From positions 176,074-240,073 of the forward strand of contig JAUJOD010000004.1 in the NCBI GenBank assembly GCA_030447865.1: a DNA stretch of 64,000 nucleotides, written 5' to 3'. The translations under genes and the position numbers were made by a program. Positions 16,849 through 24,076 of the stretch are shown piece by piece. The notes beneath the pieces were generated by a model. It was not told the origin of the DNA. It did not search any database and saw nothing but the letters and a program-made list of their open reading frames with translations. Position 1 is the first letter of the stretch. Each line of letters begins with the position of its first letter. The DNA is from Nocardioidaceae bacterium. GTDB lineage: Bacteria; Actinomycetota; Actinomycetes; Propionibacteriales; Nocardioidaceae.

Positions 16849-17439
16849 CTAGTAGCCCAGCAGAATCGGGGTCAGGTCTTCCTCGTCGAAGGCGGTGTGC
16901 CCTCCCTTTGTGCCATCGAACCGACTCCTCGCCCGAAGCTCGACGTGTTGGGCGTGCAGGGCTCGGCGCGGGATGGTCACCGCGGCGCTGCGGGGAGTAG
17001 GTCGGCTTGCCTGGAAGGTCCGGTCGGGATGGGCGCTCGAAATGTGATGCAGCCGGAAGATCAGGCCGCCGCCTTTGCCACAGTCGAAGAGACCGACGAT
17101 CTCGCGGTCGCCCACGTCTCCATCAGTGACCTTGTCGAACTCCCACAGCAGAACAGCCGAGTACGGCTCAACGTTGTCCCCGGTGTTCTGGAGAAAGTCG
17201 TGGAACAAACCGTTCTGGAGATAACTGCAGCGCCATTTCTCAGCGGTGCGGATGCGCAGCGTCGCCGTCCCGTCGCCGTTCAGCTCGAACCGCTCATAGA
17301 CGATGTCAAGCCGGTTGCCCACGTCGTCGGAGTCAGCAGCCGACACTGCCCGTTCCGCTCCCGACGCCGGTGCGGCTGCTGTTACCCCTGCCGCGCCAAC
17401 GGTCGCGGCTGTCACGAGCGCGACTATCGATCGCTTCAT
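16849..17439 (-). CDS. Secreted protein of unknown function
   Basis: A 196-residue protein with a clear Sec signal peptide: MKRS, a hydrophobic core IVALVTAATVGAAGVTAAAP and probable cleavage after ASG. The mature part is hydrophilic and contains a beta-rich segment with FELNGDGTATLRIRTAEKW and an FDCGKGGG stretch; it has only two Cys, which could form one disulfide. I recognise no family. The ATG at 17439 is preceded by GGGAG five bases upstream, which decides the start over an upstream extension. It stands alone between convergent and divergent neighbours. Confidence 0.75.
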   Translation of the reverse strand: MKRSIVALVTAATVGAAGVTAAAPASGAERAVSAADSDDVGNRLDIVYERFELNGDGTATLRIRTAEKWRCSYLQNGLFHDFLQNTGDNVEPYSAVLLWEFDKVTDGDVGDREIVGLFDCGKGGGLIFRLHHISSAHPDRTFQASRPTPRSAAVTIPRRALHAQHVELRARSRFDGTKGGHTAFDEEDLTPILLGY

Positions 17440-17493
17440 CAAGGCTCCCTTGCTATCCCTGCGCGACCACACGGTGGAGGCGGTCGTCCAAGG

Positions 17494-17521
17494 TGTATAC
17501 GCAGGCAACGCTGGCAGCGTT
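17494..17521 (-). promoter_or_regulatory. Candidate promoter with operator-like palindrome for the secreted protein gene
   Basis: On the minus strand a -10-like TATACA (17499 down to 17494) follows a perfect palindrome, AACGCTG-G-CAGCGTT (17507-17521), which would occupy the -35 to spacer region. A repressor site is plausible. No good -35 hexamer is visible, so this is tentative. Confidence 0.3.
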
Positions 17522-17600
17522 CAGCGCGTAGCGGAGGATCTATCCAGTCTGGCGCCCCGGGCGGCCAGTGGCTGTACGGCGACCCGATGGGCCAACCTCG

Positions 17601-17606
17601 TAGGCT
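17601..17606 (+). promoter_or_regulatory. Candidate -10 (TAGGCT), leaderless start of the coiled-coil gene
   Basis: TAGGCT lies six bases upstream of the ATG at 17613, with no ribosome binding site between. The same hexamer and spacing class precede the GNAT gene, suggesting a leaderless transcript. No clear -35 is seen. Confidence 0.4.
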
Positions 17607-17612
17607 GACCCG

Positions 17613-18251
17613 ATGCCGCTGTCGATTCCTGGTCCTTCCGCATTGATCGGTGTCGCCGGAAAGGGAGTCGACTCGCTCGAGCGGGCCATCGCGCTGGTGC
17701 CGCGCCTGACCGTCATCGTCACTGAGGTCGAGGCGATCCTGACCCGAGTGCAGGCCGCGGTAGCCGGCATTGAGCTCACCCAAGAGCGCGCGCAGGATGT
17801 CCTCGAACGCACGGAAACCGTGGTCGAAGAGGCGGCCAGGCTGACCGGCCAAGCGAGCGCGCTCATCGACCGGATGACACCACTGACAGACCAGCTCGCC
17901 CCGTTGGCCCAGGAGTTCGAGCCGACGCTTCGACAGCTCGAGCCGATGCTTCGACGCATCGCGGAGACCACTGACCCCGAGGAAGTGGCGGCCGTGGTGA
18001 GCGGGATTGACATGCTGCCCGAGGTGGTTGGCAAGTTCAGAGACGACATACTGCCGGTTCTCGACACTATGGGTACCGTGGCGCCCGACCTCCGCGATCT
18101 GCTCGACGTGTCGAGGGAGCTCAACGGGATGCTCGCCGGCCTACCGGGGTTGGGGCGCGTCAGGCGCAAGGTCGAGGAGCAGCAAGATCGCGAGGACGCT
18201 TACCGCGCTGACGAGGAACCGCCCTCCGCGCCTGACCGGGGCCAGACCTAG
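17613..18251 (+). CDS. Coiled-coil protein of unknown function
   Basis: A 212-residue cytosolic protein dominated by heptad-like helices (LTVIVTEVEAILTRVQAAVAG, LTPLTDQLAPLAQEFEPTLR) and ending in a charged tail. No signal peptide, membrane segment or catalytic motif is visible. Similar actinobacterial proteins are sometimes mislabelled as RuBisCO large subunit; nothing here supports that. It may be a structural or scaffold protein. It has a probable leaderless promoter and converges on the molybdenum hydroxylase genes, separated by a strong inverted repeat. Confidence 0.72.
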   Translation: MPLSIPGPSALIGVAGKGVDSLERAIALVPRLTVIVTEVEAILTRVQAAVAGIELTQERAQDVLERTETVVEEAARLTGQASALIDRMTPLTDQLAPLAQEFEPTLRQLEPMLRRIAETTDPEEVAAVVSGIDMLPEVVGKFRDDILPVLDTMGTVAPDLRDLLDVSRELNGMLAGLPGLGRVRRKVEEQQDREDAYRADEEPPSAPDRGQT

Positions 18252-18252
18252 A

Positions 18253-18294
18253 GATCCGACGCCTAGTCCGCTATGGCGTGCTGAGCGTCGGATC
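18253..18294. terminator. Inverted repeat between convergent genes, possible bidirectional terminator
   Basis: GATCCGACGC (18253-18262) and GCGTCGGATC (18285-18294) are a perfect 10-bp inverted repeat around a 22-base loop. It begins just after the stop of the coiled-coil gene and ends 22 bases before the end of the convergent molybdenum hydroxylase gene. Only a short CTTT follows on the plus strand, so termination would not be classically U-rich. Confidence 0.5.
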
Positions 18295-18316
18295 CTTTCG
18301 CGAAGGGTGCTGGGTG

Positions 18317-20710
18317 TTAGGGGGCTCGGCGTGAGGGTGCTGGGTGCTCCGCGCGCAGCGCGAAGAGCTCGCTCGGCGAGATCGGCATCGCAGTGATGGG
18401 GAACCCTTCGGCGTCCTCGATGGCGGACGCGATCGCCGCCGATCCTGGGATCACGCCGGCCTCACCCGCGCCCTTGACGCCGAGTGGGTTCAGCGGCGAG
18501 GGCGTTTGGAGGTGGTCGATCTCGATGGAGGGCACCTCGCTGGCGTAAGGCATCAAGAAGTCCATGAACGACGCGTTGACGAGCTGGCCGGACGCGTCGT
18601 ACTCCATCCGTTCGTACAGCGCGCCGCCCACGCCCTGCGCCACTCCCCCGTGCACCTGGCCCTCCACGATCATCGGGTTGATCACCGTGCCACAGTCGTG
18701 CACCACGCAGTACCGCAAAATCTTGATCTCAGCGGTCTCCGGATCGGTTTCCACGATCACCGCGTGCATGCCGTTGGCGAACGTCGACTGGGTCGGCGAG
18801 TAGTAGTCGGTGCCCTCGAGCCCCGGCTCGTCGCCAGGGTCGACCGGCGGCTTGGTCGGATCGGCGCGGCCAGCGAACTGCGTCGCTCGACGCGCCGCGT
18901 CGTCGAACGCGTAGCGCAACGGGTTCGACAGTACGGCGACTGTGCTGAGGTCGATCTGAGCGCTCGGGCTGCCCTTCACCTGCACCCGCCCGTCGACGAT
19001 CTCCAGGTCGTCCACCGATGCCTCCAGGGCGTCGGCCGCGATCCGCAGCGCCTTGGCTCGCACCTTGCGGGCGGTGAGCGCGACCGCGCTCCCCGACATG
19101 ACCGCCGTACGTGAGGCGAACGTGCCGACGGCGTACTTGAACCGCCGGGTGTCGCCCGTGGTCACCCGGACCCGATCGACCGGCACGCCCAGCTCGTCGC
19201 CGACGATCTGAGCGAGCATCGTCTGGTGCCCCTGTCCTTGGGTGGTGAGCCCGGTCGAGACGACGACGGTGCCGTCGGTCTCGACCCGAACGTGCCCACC
19301 CTCGTACGGCCCGACGCCAGTCCCCTCGACGTAGCAGGCCAGGCCGATGCCGACCCGACGGCCCTCGCGGCGGGCGGCGTCGCGCTGGGCGACGAACTCG
19401 TCCCACCCGACCAGCGACTTGAGCATGGCCATCGACGCGGGGAAGTCGCCGGAGTCGTAGATCAGCGGTCGACCGTCTTGGAAGATCAACCCGTGGTCGT
19501 ACGGCATCTCGTCGGGCTGGATGAAGTTCCGCTCCCGTACCACCGCCCGGTCGAGGTCGAGGTCACGGGCGATGTAGTCCATCACCCGCTCCATCACGAA
19601 GCACCCCTGCGGCCGCCCGGCGCCGCGGTACGGCGTCACGATCACCGTGTTGGTGTAGAGGCTGTGGAACTCGACCCGGTAGGCCCGCGGCTTGTAAGGG
19701 CCGAGCAGCTGGGTGGAGGTGATGATCGGCACGATCAGCCCGTACGGCGTGTACGCGCCGTGGTCGTGCCAGAACTCCACGGACAGCCCCAGCAGCACGC
19801 CGTCCTCGTCGTACCCGAACTCGACCTCGTGCAGCTGTCCGCGCTCGTGCGCCGAGGAGATGAAGTGCTCGCGTCGGTCCTCAACCCACTTGACTGGGGC
19901 GCCGAGCCGGATCGCCGCCCACGGCACCAGCACCTCCTCGGGCCACGGGTGCATGATTTTCACGCCGAACCCGCCACCGACGTCGGGGGTCACCACCTCG
20001 ACCCGGTCGACCGGCAGCGACAGCTTGGCGGCGATCGCCTGCCGGACGCTCGTCGACGTCTGCGTCGACGTGTTGACGAGCAGTGACTTGTCGTCGTCGT
20101 CCCACCGCGCGTGCACGCCCTTGCCCTCCATCGGCATCGAGGCGCTGCGCTCGATCGACAGCTGCAGGCGCGCCCGCAGGGCGGCCGCCGCGATGGTGGC
20201 GGCGGCGTCGCCGGTCTCCTGCATGTACGTAGCGGCGACGTTGCCAGGTACGTCCTCGTGCACCAGGTCGACTGCCTCGCGGGCGGCCTCGACGCCGACG
20301 ACCGGCGGCAGGAAGTCGTAGCTCACCTCGATCAGACCGGCGGCGTCCTCAGCGACGTACCGGTCGGTGGCCACCACCATCGCGATCGCCTCGCCCACGT
20401 GGTTGACCTCGCCGTTCGCCAATGGGTACGGCGTCCGCCCCTGCGTAAGCGTCGGGTGCGGGATCAGCAGGGGCAGCGGTTCGGCCATGCGGCCGTCGAG
20501 GTCGTCGTACGTGTAGATCGCCACCAGCCCGTCGACGTCGAGAGCCGCGGTGACGTCGATGTCGGTGATGCGGGCGTGCGCGTGCGGGCTGCGGACGAAC
20601 GCCACCGCAAGTGCGTCGTGGCCGAGGTCGTCGAGGTAGCGGCCCTGGCCGCTCACCAGGCGCGGGTCCTCCACTCGGGGGACCCGCTGCCCGAACAGCT
20701 TCGTCGTCAT
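18317..20710 (-). CDS. Molybdenum hydroxylase large (molybdopterin-binding) subunit, xanthine/CO dehydrogenase family
   Basis: A 797-residue subunit that would bind the molybdenum cofactor and hydroxylate the substrate. Seen in order: RVEDPRLVSGQGRYLDD, TPDVGGGFGVKIMHPWPEE, PYRGAGRPQGCFVMERV, TTQGQGHQTMLAQIVG, and GVKGAGEAGVIPG with the conserved catalytic-type Glu. The active-site loop is YRGAGR, as in form II (non-CO) members, not the AYxCSFR loop of true CO dehydrogenase. The ATG at 20710 overlaps the stop of the iron-sulfur subunit gene (ATGA). With a uracil-type permease upstream, oxidation of a pyrimidine or similar ring is the best guess; purines or aldehydes remain possible. Confidence 0.92.
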   Translation of the reverse strand: MTTKLFGQRVPRVEDPRLVSGQGRYLDDLGHDALAVAFVRSPHAHARITDIDVTAALDVDGLVAIYTYDDLDGRMAEPLPLLIPHPTLTQGRTPYPLANGEVNHVGEAIAMVVATDRYVAEDAAGLIEVSYDFLPPVVGVEAAREAVDLVHEDVPGNVAATYMQETGDAAATIAAAALRARLQLSIERSASMPMEGKGVHARWDDDDKSLLVNTSTQTSTSVRQAIAAKLSLPVDRVEVVTPDVGGGFGVKIMHPWPEEVLVPWAAIRLGAPVKWVEDRREHFISSAHERGQLHEVEFGYDEDGVLLGLSVEFWHDHGAYTPYGLIVPIITSTQLLGPYKPRAYRVEFHSLYTNTVIVTPYRGAGRPQGCFVMERVMDYIARDLDLDRAVVRERNFIQPDEMPYDHGLIFQDGRPLIYDSGDFPASMAMLKSLVGWDEFVAQRDAARREGRRVGIGLACYVEGTGVGPYEGGHVRVETDGTVVVSTGLTTQGQGHQTMLAQIVGDELGVPVDRVRVTTGDTRRFKYAVGTFASRTAVMSGSAVALTARKVRAKALRIAADALEASVDDLEIVDGRVQVKGSPSAQIDLSTVAVLSNPLRYAFDDAARRATQFAGRADPTKPPVDPGDEPGLEGTDYYSPTQSTFANGMHAVIVETDPETAEIKILRYCVVHDCGTVINPMIVEGQVHGGVAQGVGGALYERMEYDASGQLVNASFMDFLMPYASEVPSIEIDHLQTPSPLNPLGVKGAGEAGVIPGSAAIASAIEDAEGFPITAMPISPSELFALRAEHPAPSRRAP

Positions 20711-21225
20711 GCCGGCTGGCCTTGCTCGCCCTGGAGCTGGCTTTGCTCCCGCTGGATCTGCGCGGCTCGCAGCACCGCGGCCACGATGTTCTGGTAGCCG
20801 GTGCAGCGGCACAGGTTGCCGCCGATCGCCTCTCGGGCCTCGTCCTCGGTGGGGTCGGGGTTGGTCTCCAGGAAGGCGGTGATCGTGGTGATAAAGCCGG
20901 GAGTGCAGAAGCCGCACTGCAGCGCGTGACAGTCCCGAAATGCCTGCTGCACCGGGCCGAGCCCCCCGGTGGCTGTGGTGCAGCCTTCAGTGGTGGTGAT
21001 CTCGGCGCCGTCGGCTGAGACGGCGAACATCAGGCACGACCGCATCGGCTGGCCGTCCACCAGCACCGTGCACGCGCCGCAGACGCCGTGCTCGCACCCG
21101 ACATGGGTGCCGGTCAGCCGGGCGTCGTGGCGGATGGCGTCCGACAACAACCTGCGGGCCGGCACGCTGAGCCGTCGCGGGGTGCCATTCAGGGTGAGCG
21201 TGATGTCGTGCGGCGTCTCGGTCAC
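20707..21225 (-). CDS. Molybdenum hydroxylase small [2Fe-2S] subunit
   Basis: A 172-residue iron-sulfur subunit. Cys44, Cys49, Cys52 and Cys64 (HVGCEHGVCGACTVLVDG...C) form the plant-ferredoxin-type cluster site; Cys104, Cys107, Cys139 and Cys141 (QCGFCTPGF...NLCRCTGY) form the second. It passes electrons from the molybdenum site to FAD. The length and spacing match CoxS/XdhC-type subunits. The GTG start overlaps the FAD subunit stop and its stop overlaps the large-subunit start, each in 4 bases, so the three subunits are translationally coupled. Gene order is FAD, FeS, Mo. Confidence 0.95.
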   Translation of the reverse strand: MTETPHDITLTLNGTPRRLSVPARRLLSDAIRHDARLTGTHVGCEHGVCGACTVLVDGQPMRSCLMFAVSADGAEITTTEGCTTATGGLGPVQQAFRDCHALQCGFCTPGFITTITAFLETNPDPTEDEAREAIGGNLCRCTGYQNIVAAVLRAAQIQREQSQLQGEQGQPA

Positions 21226-22094
21226 GCCGCCTCCTTGGCGGCACCGTCGTCGAGCGCCTGCTGCAGCGCGCGCGCCGAGAGCACGCGAGCGAGGTGTTCG
21301 CGGTACTGCGCGCTGGCGTGGATGTCACCCTCCGGCTCGATCGCCGCGACGATGGCGTCCTGCGCTGCTTGCCAGTCGACCCGGTCGTACGGCGCCCCGG
21401 CGCACGTCTCGGTCACCTCGACAACCACCGGGGTCAGGCCGACGCTGATCAGGCTGACCCGGGCGGATTCGACTGCCCCGTCGACCAGTCGGACCAGCGC
21501 GCCGACCCCCACCATGGCGTAGTCGCCGTGCCGGCGGGCAAGCTCTATCCAGCTCGACCCGGTGCCGGCGGGCGGGGTGGGAAAGGTCGCCGTAACGGCC
21601 AGATCGTCGGACTGCAGCGCCGACTCCAGCGGCCCGACGAAGAAGTCAGCCGCCGCGATCGTGCGCTCCCCCGCCGTCTTCCCGACCACGCCGACCGACC
21701 CGTCGAGCAGCGCCAGCACTGCCGGCATCTCCGCGGCCGGGTCGGCGTGCACGAGGCTGCCAACCGTGGTGCCGCGGTTGCGGATCGTCGGGTGAGCGAC
21801 CTGGCTGAGCGCTCGGCGCAACAACGGGTTCGCGGCGTATGCCGCCTCGTGCTGCTCGAGCTGCCGGTGCCGGACTAGCGCGCCGATCCGCACCCGCCCG
21901 CCGTCAACTTCAATCTCGGAGAGGCCAGGCAGCCGGTTGATGTCGACGAGCGCTACCGGAGCGGCAAGGCGCATCGACATGATCGGCACGAGACTCTGCC
22001 CGCCGGCGAGCACCTTCCCGCCGGTTGCGGCAAGTGTCTCAACGGCCTCCGCGACAGACCCCGGTCGGTGGTAGTCGAAGGGTGCTGGCTTCAC
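21222..22094 (-). CDS. Molybdenum hydroxylase FAD-binding medium subunit
   Basis: A 290-residue CoxM-type flavoprotein. AGGQSLVPIM at residues 30-39 and TTVGSLVHADPAAEMP near 108-123 are the FAD-binding sequences; the C-terminal CO dehydrogenase flavoprotein domain ends in ALQQALDDG. It would hand electrons from the iron-sulfur subunit to an acceptor. The start is GTG at 22094, 24 bases after the permease stop and without a strong ribosome binding site. It is the first hydroxylase gene behind the permease. Confidence 0.94.
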   Translation of the reverse strand: MKPAPFDYHRPGSVAEAVETLAATGGKVLAGGQSLVPIMSMRLAAPVALVDINRLPGLSEIEVDGGRVRIGALVRHRQLEQHEAAYAANPLLRRALSQVAHPTIRNRGTTVGSLVHADPAAEMPAVLALLDGSVGVVGKTAGERTIAAADFFVGPLESALQSDDLAVTATFPTPPAGTGSSWIELARRHGDYAMVGVGALVRLVDGAVESARVSLISVGLTPVVVEVTETCAGAPYDRVDWQAAQDAIVAAIEPEGDIHASAQYREHLARVLSARALQQALDDGAAKEAA

Positions 22095-22118
22095 TGCGGG
22101 TCTGCGGCCTTCCCTGGT

Positions 22119-23669
22119 TCAGACGGAGCCGTGCCCTTCGCCGACGTCTCGCCGACGGCCATCATGTCCCACATCGTCACCGCGTGTCTGTCCGTCTCCG
22201 GTGTGCCCACCCTGGGAGCCGTACTGCTCATCGGCCTCCTCATGCACCCCAGGCTCCCCCACCGCGATCAAGGTGCCGGGATCGGGGTCACGCAAGTGTG
22301 TTGGAGCGACGGCCCGCGACAGGTGGTAGAACACCAAGACCACGATCGTGCCGAGCGCGATGCCACCGAGTCTGAAGTCGTCGGTGACCACGAGCTCGGT
22401 GTTACCGATGGCGATCACGATTCCCGCGCCGAGCGGGACGAGGTTGATCGGGTTCCCGAAGTCCACTCCGTTCTCGCGCCAGATCTTCGCGCCGAGCAGG
22501 CCGATCATGCCGTAGAGGATGACCGTGATGCCGCCCAGCACTCCGCCGGGGGTCGCCGACACGAGGGCCCCGAACTTCGGTGAGAATCCGAACAGGATCG
22601 CGACGAACGCCGCCACGTAGTATGCGGCCGTCGAGTAGACGCGGGTCGCGGCCATCACGCCGATGTTCTCGGCGTACGTCGTCGTCGGCGACCCGCCGAC
22701 AGAGGTGGCGATCACAGTGCCGACGCCGTCGCCGCCGATGGCCCGCCCCATCACCGGGTCGAGGTCTCTGTCGGTCATCTCCGCGACGGCCTTCACGTGC
22801 CCGGTGTTCTCGGCGATCAGCGCAATCACCGCTGGGAGGACGAGCAGGATGAAGGCGATGGAGAAGCTGGGAGCGTGCCAACCGACAGCGTCGAGGTTCC
22901 CCTCGAGGGTCTGGTTGCCGACCAAGTCACCGGGGGTGTGCGGCGGGAAGCCGACCCAGTTGGCCGCCTCGACGTTATCCCAGTTCACGCGGTAGTGCGT
23001 CGTGACCTTTTCGATGGCAGGGTCCAACGAGGTGATCTGGCCGAAGACGCCGTCGAAGATCCAGGAGAGGACGTACCCGAAGATGAGTCCGAGGAAGATG
23101 GCGATACGACCGATGAAACCTCTGGCCCCGACCGCGACCAGGATGACGAATGCCATCGTGAGTAGTGCCACCCACTGGTCCTGCGGCCAGTAGATGTCCG
23201 CGACGACGGGAGCCAGGTTGAATCCGATCAGCATGACGACCGCACCGGTGACCGCTGGCGGCAGTACGGCATGCAGCACCCGCGGTCCGGCGAAGTGGAT
23301 GAGCAGGCCGACGAGCGCGAGCACCACACCCGCCACCAGGATCGCCCCGGTGACGTCGTCGGGTCCACCACTTTGGCCGTAGATAGCGGTGGCACCGCCG
23401 ACGAAAGACGCGCTGGTGCCGAGGTAGCTCGGCACCTTGCCCTGCACGATCAGCAGGAAGCAGATGGTGGCGATGCCGCTCATCATGATGGCGAGCTGCG
23501 GACTCAGGCCCATGATGACGGGGAACACGAACGTCGCCCCGAACATCGCTACCACATGCTGCGCACCCAGCCCGGCCGTCCTCCCCCACGACAGTCGCTC
23601 GTCGGGTGCGACGGCCTCTCCCGGCGGTGGCGTCTTGCCCTCGTGTACGACTGTCCACCCAACTGCCAT
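22119..23669 (-). CDS. NCS2-family nucleobase permease, UraA/RutG (uracil) type
   Basis: A 516-residue inner-membrane symporter with about a dozen hydrophobic segments. It has LIAENTGHVKAVAEMTDRD, the substrate-site region with Glu and His as in UraA, and GGSPTTTYAENIGVMAATR. The TYxENIGVMA form is that of uracil transporters such as UraA and RutG; xanthine and urate members usually have a QN at that place. The C-terminal 60 residues are a charged His/Gly/Asp-rich tail (GGHTGDGQTRGDDVGHDGRRR), unusual for the family. The ATG follows GGGAG. It precedes the molybdenum hydroxylase genes on the same strand, which argues that the imported base is the hydroxylase substrate. Confidence 0.9.
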   Translation of the reverse strand: MAVGWTVVHEGKTPPPGEAVAPDERLSWGRTAGLGAQHVVAMFGATFVFPVIMGLSPQLAIMMSGIATICFLLIVQGKVPSYLGTSASFVGGATAIYGQSGGPDDVTGAILVAGVVLALVGLLIHFAGPRVLHAVLPPAVTGAVVMLIGFNLAPVVADIYWPQDQWVALLTMAFVILVAVGARGFIGRIAIFLGLIFGYVLSWIFDGVFGQITSLDPAIEKVTTHYRVNWDNVEAANWVGFPPHTPGDLVGNQTLEGNLDAVGWHAPSFSIAFILLVLPAVIALIAENTGHVKAVAEMTDRDLDPVMGRAIGGDGVGTVIATSVGGSPTTTYAENIGVMAATRVYSTAAYYVAAFVAILFGFSPKFGALVSATPGGVLGGITVILYGMIGLLGAKIWRENGVDFGNPINLVPLGAGIVIAIGNTELVVTDDFRLGGIALGTIVVLVFYHLSRAVAPTHLRDPDPGTLIAVGEPGVHEEADEQYGSQGGHTGDGQTRGDDVGHDGRRRDVGEGHGSV

Positions 23670-23690
23670 GCCGACTCCCAGTGGTCAAAA

Positions 23691-23717
23691 GGTGTGTGAC
23701 GGGCGTCACCGGACACC
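23691..23717. promoter_or_regulatory. Operator-like palindrome upstream of the permease
   Basis: GTGACG-GG-CGTCAC (23696-23709) is a perfect 6-2-6 palindrome flanked by GGTGT and ACACC. It lies 22-48 bases upstream of the permease ATG, where a regulator would control the permease-hydroxylase unit. PucR is an obvious candidate ligand, but nothing here proves it. Confidence 0.4.
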
Positions 23718-23824
23718 ACGATGCCGGAACGCTATTGGTTCACGCGCGCGGCGCGCAGCAGCAACTCTGCCGAACGAAGCCCCGCCTTGTCGACGAACCT
23801 TGCTAAACCGTCCAAGGACAACGG

Positions 23825-24076
23825 CTAGTTGGGGCGCGAGCCTCTCCGGCGGACGACGTACAGCACAATGAGCCCAGCCATCGCGAGAACTGCCACAACT
23901 GCGGACACGGTCCGGTCCCCTTCGTTGTCAGCCAGGAACATTCCCAGCACCGACGACAAGGCGCACGCGGCGAAGGAGGTAACCAATAACCACGTTGGCG
24001 GCCCCTTGGCTCCCGGTGATTTCGTGACGCCGATGAAGTCAAAGAACCGTCTGGTTCTACCGCGCCCTTCGGTCAA
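23825..24076 (-). CDS. Small two-helix membrane protein, 83 aa
   Basis: The protein has a basic N-terminus (RGRTRRFFDF), then two hydrophobic helices, WLLVTSFAACALSSVLGMFLA and VSAVVAVLAMAGLIVLYVV, and an RRRGSR end, predicting a hairpin with both ends in the cytoplasm. I recognise no family. The TTG at 24076 overlaps the pucR stop in TTGA, implying translational coupling. The 155 bases between its end and the permease hold the permease leader and the palindrome at 23691. A role beside the permease or the regulator is possible but inferred. Confidence 0.5.
   Translation of the reverse strand: MTEGRGRTRRFFDFIGVTKSPGAKGPPTWLLVTSFAACALSSVLGMFLADNEGDRTVSAVVAVLAMAGLIVLYVVRRRGSRPN

Noticed and set aside
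17613-18251. RuBisCO large subunit label sometimes given to similar coiled-coil proteins
   Set aside because: No RuBisCO motif or barrel fold is visible; the sequence is heptad-like helix throughout.
18317-20710. Annotation as CO dehydrogenase large subunit
   Set aside because: The AYxCSFR loop of true CO dehydrogenase is absent; the loop is PYRGAGR, and the linked permease is of the nucleobase type.
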